The notes below the pieces were generated by a model. That model worked only from the letters and a program-made list of their open reading frames with translations. It was not told the origin of the DNA and made no database searches. Positions 35,240-47,700 of a stretch of 64,000 nt of DNA are shown piece by piece. This DNA comes from Tanypteryx hageni (lineage: Eukaryota > Arthropoda > Insecta > Odonata > Petaluridae), in the NCBI GenBank assembly GCA_028673005.1, contig CM054115.1, positions 58,181,407 to 58,245,406 on the forward strand, written 5' to 3'. The translations under genes were made by a program, and so were the position numbers. Numbering within the stretch: the first letter of the stretch is position 1; the number at the start of each line of letters is the position of its first letter.

Positions 35240-35662
35240 AAACAAAAAGTTGCAGATGCATAAAATATCTTGATCAATATGTTATATTTGCTCGGCATGT
35301 TTTGAAAAAGCAAATTAAATGTAGAGATGTTCAAGTTTGTACAGAATTGTTATGGAAAATTTTCAGCCATGTAATATTAAATGAAAGTCACTTGTTTGAT
35401 GAGATTAGTAGACTAAATATACATATATAGTTCAGAAGAAAAGCCTTTACAGGGGAATGAGAAAAAGCTTTTTGTGGAAAAGCGATGGTTGGAAATTTTT
35501 CAACATTTTAAAAGTAATTCAGTCCCATTTGAAAATGTACTTGTTCTATTTAAGTTCAGCCTTTCTTTGCATGGAACCAATGGCTGTGCCGAGAGGTTGT
35601 TCTCAGTACTTAAAAAGATATGTGGACGAGTAAGAAACCAACAGTTAATTTGGAAACTTTGA
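35240..35662 (+). pseudogene. 3' half of the outer hAT transposase
   Basis: Frames here encode the end of the hAT protein: HVILNESHLFDEISRLN in one frame and, from 35474, EKRWLEIFQHF to LSLHGTNGCAERLFSVLKKI. The last is the hAT dimerisation motif (GTN..ER.FS...K). It complements the 5' half at 26411-27430. Confidence 0.75.
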
Positions 35663-36135
35663 AAGCTGGCTTAGTTGTTAAATGATATTTCAATCTAAGA
35701 TGTGAGGAATTTATGACACTTATTTCCAGCAATGAAAAAATACTAAAACAGATTCATGGCAGTGAGAAATACAAATACCTTTTGTTTTTAAGTTTAACAG
35801 TATGTTCAGTGATAATTTTGTATTATTATTTATTAGTTAATAGTGTCTTTATGTTATCTATTTGTTAATTAAGTGACAGAAGTTATTCCTTTATTTATTT
35901 GTAAATAATCTATACTAACGTAAGACCATGTGAAATTTTATATATTTCCGCTTTCACCTGAAAATATCGTCACCGTACATATGCTGCATTTGTAAATGAG
36001 CTGCCTATTATGAGAAAGTAAAAACCTGTCCTACTTTTAAATTGAATCCGTTTCACGTGTCCTGCTTTGTCCTGTTATTTCTAATAAATTCTGGTAAATG
36101 TCCTGTTTTTCCTTTGTGTGAATTAGTCACCTTAA

Positions 36136-37865
36136 ATAATGCACATCCGATACACCGTACCGACAACTAACAAAATCAAATTTTCGCTAGTGTGAGTAAA
36201 TGCGCACGCTACGAAATGTAAAACCAAAAATTTAATCCCGCATTTATATTCGCTCACAATAACATATTTCGGAAGAAACACATGTATTCGACGGTAATTC
36301 CAATGAGAATTTAAAAAAATTCATTACCTGTTAATGACAACTTCGTTCTCTCTCCATAACCCCATGACCAGGCCCTTAACACTTTAGCATTTTTGAGAAT
36401 ACATATAGAGGGAAATAGCATCGCCAACCCTAGTGGCCTCTTTATCTCGGGTTGTTTGTCGACCCATCTAAATTCAAATACAGGATTGTTTTTAATTCGA
36501 TCATAACTCTTATAAAAGAATTATTTAAATTTATTAAAATGTTACTATTTCTATTGAAAATATGTTCTAATTACATCCGAACCGATATCATAATTGTAAT
36601 TTTCCCTTGTTACTAGCCATTATTTTAAATAAAATCTAGGTTGTACTTACAATTAATGAAATTGCATTTCCGATTAATGAGGAAAGATTTATCTAAATGA
36701 CAATCCATTTGAATAATTTTAGTAAGAAGCTATAATTCTTATATTTATTTTGCAATCATGAACAGAAGGTGACATAATTACGTCAAATTCGTTCTTATTC
36801 GCTAAATAAAATTTTCGAATTATAGCTTCTCACGAATACTTCGTACATTAAATTTAACGTCAAATGGATTTGAGTTTCCCTCGCTATAGTTTCACCCCCA
36901 GCCGCCAGAGCGCTTTGCATAAAATATTTTTATGTCTTATGGGACTGTCACTTCCTATTATTCCTTGGTATAATCATGCAGATTGTTACGCCCTCACATT
37001 TATCTATTACCTACCCCATGTTTTAATAATAAACAATTCCGCTCGTATAAGTTATTATTCTGGAGTTTTCTGCCATTTCTTTATTTATCTTAAAGAATAA
37101 ACATAAACGAACTTTTAAATGCTAGAACAATCTTTTAAAATGTATACCTTTAATGTCGATAGACATCAATTACTCGACCCATTGAAATCAGTTATTTTAA
37201 GCGCTCTTCCATTTAGCTTATTAAAATAACCTGATTCGCGGAAATATCCTCCCCTGTTATTAATTGTTGCTTAAAAAAGCATGAAAGCAAATTATTTTCT
37301 CAAGGGGTTAATTTTGAAAAATTTTATGGTAAATTTTCACCGCTCACATGAATAGTTCAATCTCACTGTACCCGTAATTAATTACCAAAAAATTTAAAAT
37401 ATGTAAACATATTTAACCTTATTATTGAAGAGACACAAGAAATAGTATAGTAATTGTTATTCTCCTTGAGGTAGCTCGATTTCAGGTACGCTAGCTCCAA
37501 AGACCCCTAGAGACATCAAGAAAAAACTTTTGTAAATACACACAGAAATTTATCCCATCCTTAATGGCATGAATAGAAATGTATTCATATGACTAAAATG
37601 CAACGCCACAATTAAGATTTCAGAATTACCCGAAGGTCTAGCACAAAAAAATAATTCGGCGAAAATAACAAAACATATCAAAATCAAATATAAATAAGTC
37701 ACTGGATAATTATATATATCTTACCTGAAAGTTTTTTCATCAGAAAATAATAAATATGTCCTCAAAATGCAGTGATTATCAGCAAAATAGTTTCAGCATG
37801 ATATTCTCCACAATGCTCATATTTCATTTATGAACGAAATATCCGTAATTTTCTTGATTTACTCA
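36136..37865. other. AT-rich intergenic sequence
   Basis: No supported coding, repeat or RNA feature. Short frames such as 36864-37100 are hydrophobic chance translations. Confidence 0.5.
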
Positions 37866-37927
37866 TGGTAGCGGAGTGGTTAGCGAGTCAGCTTCATTCT
37901 GCTAATAACGCTGATTCGAATCCTACC
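37866..37927 (+). tRNA. tRNA-like sequence (pseudo-tRNA or SINE head)
   Basis: An A-box-like 'tagcggagtggttagcg' and a B-box-like 'gattcgaatcc' (37913-37923) are correctly spaced, and 'ggtag' near the start pairs with 'ctacc' at the end. The T-stem does not pair and the anticodon arm is poor, so a functional tRNA is unlikely. It may be a decayed tRNA or the 5' part of a tRNA-derived SINE. Confidence 0.4.
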
Positions 37928-38447
37928 AAAAGTCTTCTCATATGTCTTATTTTTGATATGCACTTTGTAGACCGCGAAAGAGCCGCTTATGAGTTAATTA
38001 AAATATTTAAATGAAACATTTTTGGCTAAAGTTTTGAATTGGCGGGATGCTTGCACGCAATAATTTACTGAAAAAAATGAAGATGTGATTGCACCATTGC
38101 TCTGTAGTCGCTGTTTGTTTTCATTAGATAAATTTGACGTTTCTATTCATATTATTTAGTAATGTTCAATGAAGCCCATTAAAGTATTTTAAGTGTTTCT
38201 TATACTTAATCCTATACTGCAAAATGACCAACGGATTCATCAAAAGAGAATTTTCAATTATTCAAAATTGCAAGTATTTGGTGTGCCTAATTCAAACTGG
38301 AAACTTTCACTGGCCCTAAATAAATTGTGTCAAGACAACTTTCTAACAAGTTTTCTGATAAACTTATGCTCTTTGTTGACGGATCTTTATTTCGGAATAT
38401 TATGCTTATGTAACCCATCGTCGTTGTTGTTGGTGATTGTGACTATT
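37928..38447 (+). other. 5' flank and probable 5' UTR of the Cab45 gene
   Basis: The coding frame is open upstream to 38193, but the translation there lacks charge balance. The ATG at 38448 is followed closely by a hydrophobic signal segment, so I treat 38193-38447 as 5' UTR. The transcription start is not identifiable. Confidence 0.45.
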
Positions 38448-38770
38448 ATGAAATATCCTTCGACTTTACTCTTGTGTAAGGAGTCAAAATGCAACAGGGG
38501 AACAACAATTGTTGCTGCTGCCCCCTTCCTATTATATCTTTGTGTTTTTTCCCTTGCTCGAAACTTCTCCCTTCCTCTCCGCTCGGACAGAGTGGAAAAT
38601 ATTATACAGACAAACAAAGGGACTGAAGGAGAAAAACTAGATAAGAATGGTGTTGAACCTGAAGGAAAGGAAGAAAGCGATGCCGATGGTTCTATTGCTC
38701 TGGGATTGCAAAACGAAGAGGAGGGAGAAGACAAAGATCCGAAAGTTACCTTAGAAGATGTTTTTTCGAG
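38448..38770 (+). CDS. SDF4: Cab45 exon 1 (coding part)
   Basis: Encodes the signal segment and acidic linker up to LEDVFS plus two bases of Arg108. The donor is 'cgag|gtaact'. An upstream in-frame ATG at 38193 exists, but the ATG at 38448 places the hydrophobic stretch near the N-terminus. Confidence 0.85.
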
Positions 38771-41700
38771 GTAACTTGACATTTTCAAATTAAATATTTC
38801 TTTTTGAAAATTATTCATTATACTGATCAACAATTAATTGTTAAGTTAATTTTTATTTTAACAAAATTTTAATATATAGAAAATAAAAATACTTCATTTT
38901 AGTTTAGGAGTTTTAAATTGACCAAGCCTTTTGTGCATTTGGATCATTATATTATGTACAAAGGTTGACGTTTTTATTTACGATTTCGCATTACTGAATG
39001 ATTATTTAATTTTTTCGTCGTAGAGCTGATACCGATGGAGATGGACTTTTAAGTGTAGCAGAGCTTACTGCTTGGATTGGTGGAAAAATTAAGGATCACT
39101 TAGATCATGCCTTGAAGGAAAATTTTGGTCTTTTTGCGGCCATCGACAATAATCCAAGAAATGGTAACAATACAACAGTTTTCTTATCTGAAACAACATA
39201 ACCTTAATGTCATGAATATAAAATAATAGATAAGTATCTGTCTTTAACTGAATAACAGCATTTTTTTTAAATTATATTATTCTTCTTTAAGAATCAATTA
39301 AAACAATAACTTTAAAAATTGTCTGCATAAAAGTTTGCAATATTTAAAAAACTGTTTTGGAGGCATCATTGAATCATGTTTGGGTGTTTATGTGGAAAAA
39401 AGCCTTTGTAAAACATTACTTTGAAGTTTTTTATTGAAATATTTATGGTTTTCGTATATTTTATTTTACCACTATAGGTGTGATTACCTGGGATGAATAC
39501 CATAGTTACTTCCTTAAAGGAAAAGGTTTAAGTGAAGACTATGCTCAGAAACATGACAAGAGACACAAGGGATTATCAAGAGCAATAAAAGGTAAAGACT
39601 TTGCTTGAAACATCTGTGATCGGTAAATGCATTATTGATCAATAAGAATTGTACTCTATAGAAAGAAAGTAAGGCCTTGTACATTTTAATTTGAGACTTA
39701 TATCACATTCCTGGACAATTTTATTGTATATTCTATGTACAGTCAAGTGAATAATTTTGCCTATGAAATGGTTACTCATGTTTTAAAATAAATAGCTCTG
39801 TTTTGAATGGAATCGATATTAAAAGCAAGATGCAATTACATTTAGTTTTTCTGCATTTAACATTGATAAATCCTTGTCAATATAAGCTTTCTGTAAAATA
39901 ATATTAGACCAGATTTATTTATTAAAAATAATTCTGAACACTTTTTACTTCTAATGCCAAATTCATTCATATTTAATGATTTAATATAAATTGTTTCACT
40001 CTTTACAAAATATGCAACTTCACTGATTATTTATTATTGCTGGTGTGTTAAAAAGGTTGAGCATAAAGAAGGAAAAGATGCAGATTTTTTCTTGCTATTG
40101 CTTAAGATATTAGGATCAACTTTATTGTATGACATACCTATGTAGCCATTTTGATAAAACATACATATGTATTCATTATTTAATGCTATTTCAGAGGCAA
40201 TAGCTAGGGATCGTGCATCATGGTCTGAGGCTGCACACAGTGATCCCGATGCTCTTACATTAGATGAGTTTCTAGCGTTCAGACATCCTGAATCTAGCCA
40301 TGCCACAATTCTTGCCCTAGTGGATGAAATGCTGGAAAAATTTGGTAAAATCTTGTGAAATTATTTTTAACTTTTGTTTAGTTTAATGACTTTTACACAT
40401 TGTAATAATAATTATGGGCAATGGCTGAGGAGAGAACCCTATAATGAATGGTTATTTTGCCATACAATTTTATTTAATTTTTGTATTTATATTGTAATAT
40501 TTGCATCAATTTGCATAAATTTGAGTACAAAGTCGTATACCATCAATACATTGTGGCCAATTCATCATGCTTGAATTTGTGATGCGTCAGTTCTTCACAC
40601 GACAAACTTGTCATGCTTCAATTCATCGCTCGACAAATTCGTCGTGTGAAAATTTCATCACGAGACAAATTGGAAGGCAAGACATCATGACTAGTGTACA
40701 GCAGAGGGATATACTTGTTGGGTTGGGAGCAGTGGCAGCTAGTGAGCTGAGGTGTAGGTGAAGTGTTACAACATGAAAATCCATAAAAGAAAACTTACCT
40801 TACTTCTTGCAGATCAAATCAATTCTCCTATCTTTTAGTGCAGCATGTCAGTGATGGCATCAAAGAAAGGGTGTTTATCCACAAGTTCACATAGAAGTTC
40901 TCTTTGTATTGTGATATTAACTTAAGACAATAATTTCTGTTGCGAAATAGTGTTCCTTAAGTAATTTCTTATTCTTTTTAAACAGGAGAAAAAGGAGTCT
41001 CTAACAAATTACATACTAAATCATTTTCTGGATTAATTTTTTACAAAAAGAAAAAGAAAAATTATTAACGCAATTAATGAGAAAGACCAATGTCAACACT
41101 ATATTTGAAAAAGTGAACACTACACCACCTGTTTGAACTTTGAGAATAATTGGTTTCAGAAAACTGACACGAAATGCAAGTCCTATTTTCTCATAAGACG
41201 CAATGTACCGTATTGTCCCGAATATAAAGCGACCTCAAATATAATGCGACACTAAGATTTTTGGCAAGTTTTTCAAGAAAAAACTAAACCTTGAATATAA
41301 TATGACCCCAAACAACCTTCAGCCAATCTAACACAAGTTCCTTGTTCATCCACCCCTTCTCCTGTGCGTGAAAGATTACACCTGATGGTAACTTTTCCTT
41401 TGGCATCCTTTTACGATTTAAAATTACATAGGGAGTCAGTTTTTGCCCATCGGCTGTGACTGCCAGCATAATAGTTATCCTTGATTTCTCATTTCTGGTG
41501 GATTTTAACGACACCGATTCAGCTAGGACTATTTTAAAATTCATTTGAGAACTTCGTCGGATTCCTCTGCTAACCTGGGTTTTGGAACCTTTTTTCTCAA
41601 CATGATCAGCATCCTTTTTGTCACCCATTGTTAAAATAACGGATGGTAAAAACTCGCTAAGGTAGTTACAAAGAATATGCCGACGGACTTATAGCTTCAA

Positions 41701-44700
41701 TTCAATGACTATAGAGGGGTTCAGCCACTAACTGAACTCAATCTAATCTTACCTCGAATGCTTTTCAAGTACATTGTAACATGTCTAATGTGTCTACAAT
41801 GTAACAGTTATCTTGTATCTCGTAAACAAACATGCAGAATGTATGGTGATTTTTTGAAACATGATTTTACGATCTTTTAAAATCACTAGTACTCAAATAT
41901 AATGCAGGGGCTACTTTTAAAATTTCATTTTTTGGAAGAAAACATTGCATTATATTTGGGACAATATGGTATTGATGGAAAGTACAGTTCCCAGTCAACC
42001 TAAAAAATTCACTTTCTTATCATAAATAATGCAGCTTAACAGAAAATAGAAGAAAACATAAGAGCAAATAAAAACCTAGCATCATTTAGTGAATAAATCT
42101 TTTATATACAATTACTCAATGTCTGTCCGTCCATCCATCCGTCTCCCCTTTTATCTCTTGAACAGTTTGTCATAGAGAAATGCTGTAAATGCCATTTTGT
42201 TTCTGACAACTAGGAGACCTCGAGAAAACTATTTTAGTTTACATAAGTGTCCCTGGTTTGACTCCAGGAGACAATTATACTTTCCCATGTTTACACATGA
42301 GTTTTGATTTTTCAAGGTACTAGGTTTATTTTCCTTCATTCATTAAAATACATAAATATGGACCAAATTTCTCCATTTTTTCTTTATTCGATGGCTAAAA
42401 CTACAAAATATCTTATTCTTGCAATATTTAGATGTTATATTGTCAATAAGCCGGAAAAACTTATTTAGTATTTCTGTAATTCCTTACGCAGAAATCAGTG
42501 GAAGTCACTTGCTGAAGTTTCAACATCGAAAATAGAGGCATTGGTGGTGAAGTTCAAACTGAGCTATAAAATAATTAAGTCAAGAATTATCACGTTTTTT
42601 TACTTCAAAAACTGCTAATAAAGAGCATTATAAATATAATAATGATAATACTAATAAGTCATTTTCTAGGGCACCAATGTTTAAACTTCGAAACAAAAAA
42701 GTAGAGGGAGTTCACACTTGTTCGCATTGCAAACACATGATGTGAAATGCAAATAATCGGCGCAAAACAGAACTAATAGCCGTAAAAAAGTTTGTTGAAA
42801 AGTGCAAATTCATGAGCCACAAGCACGTGAAGTTCAAAAAGGTAGTGTATTAACTAAATGCAGTGGCACACCATGCAACGAACAACCAAAATCATGGACA
42901 AACTCAAGACTGAGGGAGACAGGAGAGTGAAGTGTGTCCAAAACCCTCTTCATGAGGCAGCGATTGATGTCCCCCATTGCTATAGCAACCACCCTTCTCC
43001 GCCTATCCTAACATAGCACATCCACTCTGGGAAGAAGTGCTTTCAGTCAGAGCTCTCAGCTCTTCACTTTGCTTGCCTGGCATTTGTAATTTTAATTTAT
43101 ACAGAGTGCTCACTCTTTTGGCTTGCACCCTGCTCTTTATCTCCACTTAAACATCTTGATTTCATTATGGTATGTTGTACCAATCCCATATGCGAAATTT
43201 AGTTGAAATCTGTCCAGCCAATTCCCTCCAAATCCATTATTACTGAACGAGTTTAATTTGTAAATGTATCACCGTTGTTTGGCTGATCCGGTCCAAATAT
43301 GCTATTATTGTTTAGTATATATGTGTACATTATAAATATTCAATTTTGTTAAAATTGATTTGGACAATTTATCACAAATACCTGTAAAAAGATATTTTTA
43401 TTACTTTTATTGTGGCAGCCCTGATTTCCATATCTACATTAAACATATTGATTTTGTTTTTCTATGTTGCACACCTTACAAAATTTTGCTGAAATTGGTT
43501 TGGCCAATCCCTTCCAAATTCACAATTACCGAAAATTTAAACTTTGCAGTTGTGGCACCCCTGCTGAGTCGATCCGATCCAAATATGCCATTTTGGTCAT
43601 TAATTTATGTAAATATTCTATGTACCAAATTTGGTTGAAATCGGTTCAGTCAATTCTTCCCTGATATGTATGGACGGACATCACAAAGATAATAGTGCTT
43701 TTCAGCAATGATGAAAAGCACTAAAAATAGAGTTTGAATGAAAACAAATCAATTTAATGATACGATAAATTATTTGTTTTATTTAAAAGTTTTAGGTGAA
43801 GTGCCACTTCCCTCACTTCACCTGGCGAGCCACCACTGTTTGAGAGTCACCCCCTGCCATACATCATCCAATGTGTCTCGCAAAATTTGCAAAGAGAATT
43901 ATGATTCATTCTGGTATTATCAAATAATAAAGAAAATTTTTTGTGGAAAAGTATCTCCTCGTGCCATTTACCGGTCATTGACATGCGATGAGTTTGTAGT
44001 GTGATGTATTGACGCACGATGAATTTTTTGTGCGACAAACTGACCACAACGGCTTGTCATAGAACCATAGGAAGTATAGTTACACGTTTAATCCAAGGTT
44101 TTTTTAAACAAATGAAAAAAGATAAAATTATTTTATCTACTGAAATTTTTCATTGCAAATTTACGATCCAGAATTCAATTAATAGTCTTAATTTTAAAAA
44201 CATTTTTAAAATTCTCTTTTAGACAAAAATTTGTAATAAACCATTTCAATTAATGAATGGACTAATATACCTATACTGAATACGTGAGTTCAAATATACA
44301 CAAATGCAGTTGGTGAGAAATTTATGTCATAAAATCTTTTTTCTGTTTTGACAGTCTGCTAAAAGGGGAGACATCTTGGATTCAGATAAATACAGTATTA
44401 TGTACATACAGGACCATATTGAACCCATATGGCACAGAGGTGTTTTTGGTGTCCCATAATGAACTAAAAAATAAAAGCACATCTTTGTTTTAAAAATGAC
44501 GCATGAAACAACAAACGCTTGGTTATTTATTTTAAAGTTTAAATTTTCAAGCTCCATTTTCTGAAAAAATATTTATTATATCATTGAGATGTACATTTTT
44601 TGCAGTATCATAATCTATAGTTAAGGCCAGAGCAGAAAGTCTCTCTTGGTTCATTGACGCCCATAAGTAAACATTGATTAATTTTAATTAACCGAATGAA

Positions 44701-47700
44701 TGCTCTGTAATGGAAATTGATGTAGCAAATGCAAGGAAATTTCAGTGTAAAGTTTCCACACAAGGAAAGGAACTTCGTATTTGTAAAAAATTTCATAATT
44801 TGTCTCTGTAATTTTTAACTTTTTATTATAGGCAAATGGTGTGCCTAACTGCAGACTTTTTCCAGTAATTCGCATTCATTGCCATCATTTTTATGTATAT
44901 TAGAAGCATTTTCACGTGAAGTTTTAATTTAAACTTCATTCATATTAAATGAAGCGGACCTTAAAAATTTGTAAATCGTTATTGATTTCAATTAGCAGTG
45001 ATATTCGTGCTTTCAGCTGTGTATAAAGAGAATTGTCTGATGCACTGCATTGTTTATGGTATTTTTTTGTTGTTTCTGGTTTTATGGACACCTTAGTTTC
45101 CAGCTCGCAATGAAATTTTTATTTTCTTCCTCTTTTTTCAGCAGTTCAGCAAGTATTCCTTCTTCAATGGAAAGTCTTTGCTTCTTTCCTACACTCGTTT
45201 AATCGTGAGCCTAAACCCTGAATTTCAGATATCAAATTGCTGATTTAATCAATGATTTTGCTCACAGTTATATTGGCATCCTGAAGAGATTTAGTGACTC
45301 AATTGATCTTCTGGAGTCGGTAATCCAAAAATAACAGAAAAAATAAACTGCATGTTGGTCTATTTTATCAATGCTTCAGTACATATTGGAACATTATTCA
45401 TTTTTGTTAACATCAGATACGCAAGCTTCAATTTCCACATTTACAAGTTACTCTGCAATACACTGAAGTGGTGGGTTTGTCTCTCCTGTCATGATCACAT
45501 ATTGTATTCAGAGGAAAAGAAGCCTTGATAACTCTTTGTCCTACAATTGATCTCACGTACTTTATTGTCACAGTTGTTTCTATGTATGTTGGTGCTTCAA
45601 TTATTCATAAAACCTCCTCAGCTAGACCTTCCGACCTGTATTTCTCCAAAAACTTTAATCTGCAATCCGCCAGGGATACCCAATTTAAATACCTCAAAAA
45701 TGATGTTACGTTTTGCTTATGTTCCTGCATTTGTTTTACGAATCTGTCTGCTATGCATCTCATTCTTTCTCGTTCAGTTATGTGGCCCTTTTCATACAAA
45801 TCCCATGTACTTGAAACATATTCCATCTGTGTTCCAACTAGGCATAACTAACATGTTTCTAGTATTTTTTCTGTATTATTCCATATTATTCTGCCATAAA
45901 AGCCAATTTCTTATTGACTGCACCCTAGGGGCGAGCACTTGAGGCATAGGCTCGGGGCGCCAAAATTAAAAAAAATAGCTGTAGTTAATTCTTAAAAAAT
46001 CTAATACGCCAGCCCAAAAGGGCGCAATATATTTAAAAACATCACATCAGTGATGAAATGAGTTGTCGGATTTCTATTTTTACTCTTTTCAAGACAAAAA
46101 TTTTATCCCCATTTTCAACTTGTTTTCACATTAAAAATCCAAAAATGATCATATTGTCATTTATAGCTAGAAAAACCTTTAGAAAGTAATAAAATTGATC
46201 ACAAGCAACTTGACAGTACAGATGCGATTGTACCCGGTAGCGTTTCATAACGAATATTGATCTTTTTAGTTATCGTTACATATGTATCGTTATGAAAGTG
46301 ATTTGGTGAAGCAATTTCTTCTGAAGTGGCAATAATAATCTGATTATAATAATTTCAGTATAATAATCTGCAGAAATTTAAATAAAGATTATTAAAAATG
46401 TAAATTTTGAGACGATAATTGGCAAGCCTTCAGCTTGTTGTAATTTCAGTTTCTAGAGCCGACTATGTAAGGTATACTGCTTGGGCAGCTTATGCACCCC
46501 ACGCAATCCCTATTCCTCACCATATGTGAAGTGATTGGGTGGGTAAATGTTGATAAAGGAAGTAAAGGTTTCCCTCGCATTATGCGGGGGTTGCGTTCCA
46601 GGAAAGTGACACTTAAAGCAAATTCGCATAAAGAGAACCCATTTTTACATGCAAAATATAGGGATATGTTCCACAAGCAATCTTAACTCCCCTCCAAGAC
46701 ATTCTTCTTTCGCTCCATAACGACTTCTTATGCTCTAATTACACACTTAAAACAATTAACACTGTAAAATATACTCACCAATAAAAGGAAGCAGATGAGC
46801 ACAAGTGGTAGCTGTTGTGGGTGACATAATAGTGGAGGATTATACTGCTGGAAGATTGTCTTGGCCCAACACAAGTTCTGCAGGCAAGAACACATCCAGT
46901 GGAGAATTATCTGATGACAGAAATGGAGATGAGGTGGAGGGGGTGTTGCAAACAGGCTTGGGTGTGGAGGTGGCAGGCACATTAGGATCAACGGCGGAAG
47001 TGGAAGGGCCAGCGAGGGCAGAGGCGGTGGGGGTTGCAGAGGGTGGCTGTAAGAACTTGAGCATGGTGCACTGTTTAGTTGAACCTCTTCTTTGCACATA
47101 CACTACCTTGTATGGCACAAGAAAATAGTCCAAACCGCGCTTGAAAAGAAGACTTCTCTCCAAGCTAGGGTCCATATTCATTGCCATTTGAGTGAGATTC
47201 TCAGCATAAGTGAAGAATTCCGTTAACTTCCTCGTGTCATGTCCTTCACTTCTAGAGCAAGTTCCAACTCTTTCTCCTCTTCTTCCAATTCACTGGCGTT
47301 GATGATAGACCTTAAGTTGTCGATACTAAGTTTCTCACCATGCGAATCGAGTACCTCCATAACATCATCTTCTCCCATATCAGCAAAACCTTCCCCTCCC
47401 AACTTCTGCCCAAGTTCGATGACATCTTGAACCAAGTGCGGAACCTCCAGAAAGCTTCTTCCATGCAGAATTCATTGTTGATGGCTTGACTTCATTCCAG
47501 GAATACCTGATATTTTCGATGGCATCCTTGATGTTGTAACCCTTCCACCATTCCATAATTGAAGGTTTGCTGGCACCATTGGTTGCTTCAAACAGCTGGG
47601 AAATAGTATGCCCTAGGTAATACGCCTTGAAAGTCGAAATAACTCCCTGATCAAGAGGCTAGAGAAGAGGCGTTGTATTTGGTAAGAAAAATAAGATCGA

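Larger units (their letters stand above)
25979..36135 (+). mobile_element. Outer hAT element interrupted by several nested elements
   Basis: The left end 'taaggtgaccagac' and the right end 'tagtcaccttaa' are inverted relative to each other, with 'cagcaggacag' and 'tgtcctg' words subterminally on both sides. Transposase pieces at 26411-27430 and 35240-35662 (plus strand) belong to the two halves of one hAT gene, separated by about 7.8 kb of other transposons. I found no clear 8-bp duplication outside the ends, so the exact boundaries are provisional. Confidence 0.6.
40730..43838. mobile_element. Decayed hAT-like element in intron 5
   Basis: The left end CAGTGGCAGCTAG and the right end 'gcgagccaccactg' are inverted copies of the CAGTGGYGGCTMG type. 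'aggtgaagtg' follows on both sides. Flanking octamers GTTGGGAG and TTTGAGAG match at six of eight positions. The interior contains a nested pogo-like element and tandem repeats but no recognisable hAT transposase. Confidence 0.5.

Noticed and set aside
37866..37927. Functional tRNA gene
   Set aside because: The T-arm cannot pair and the anticodon arm is poor; kept only as a tRNA-like sequence.
38387..38833. 148-codon minus-strand frame
   Set aside because: Antisense to Cab45 exon 1; Ser/Pro richness mirrors the acidic sense sequence.
46805..47128. 107-codon plus-strand frame rich in Gly/Glu/Val
   Set aside because: Antisense to the low-complexity C-terminus of the Tigger transposase.
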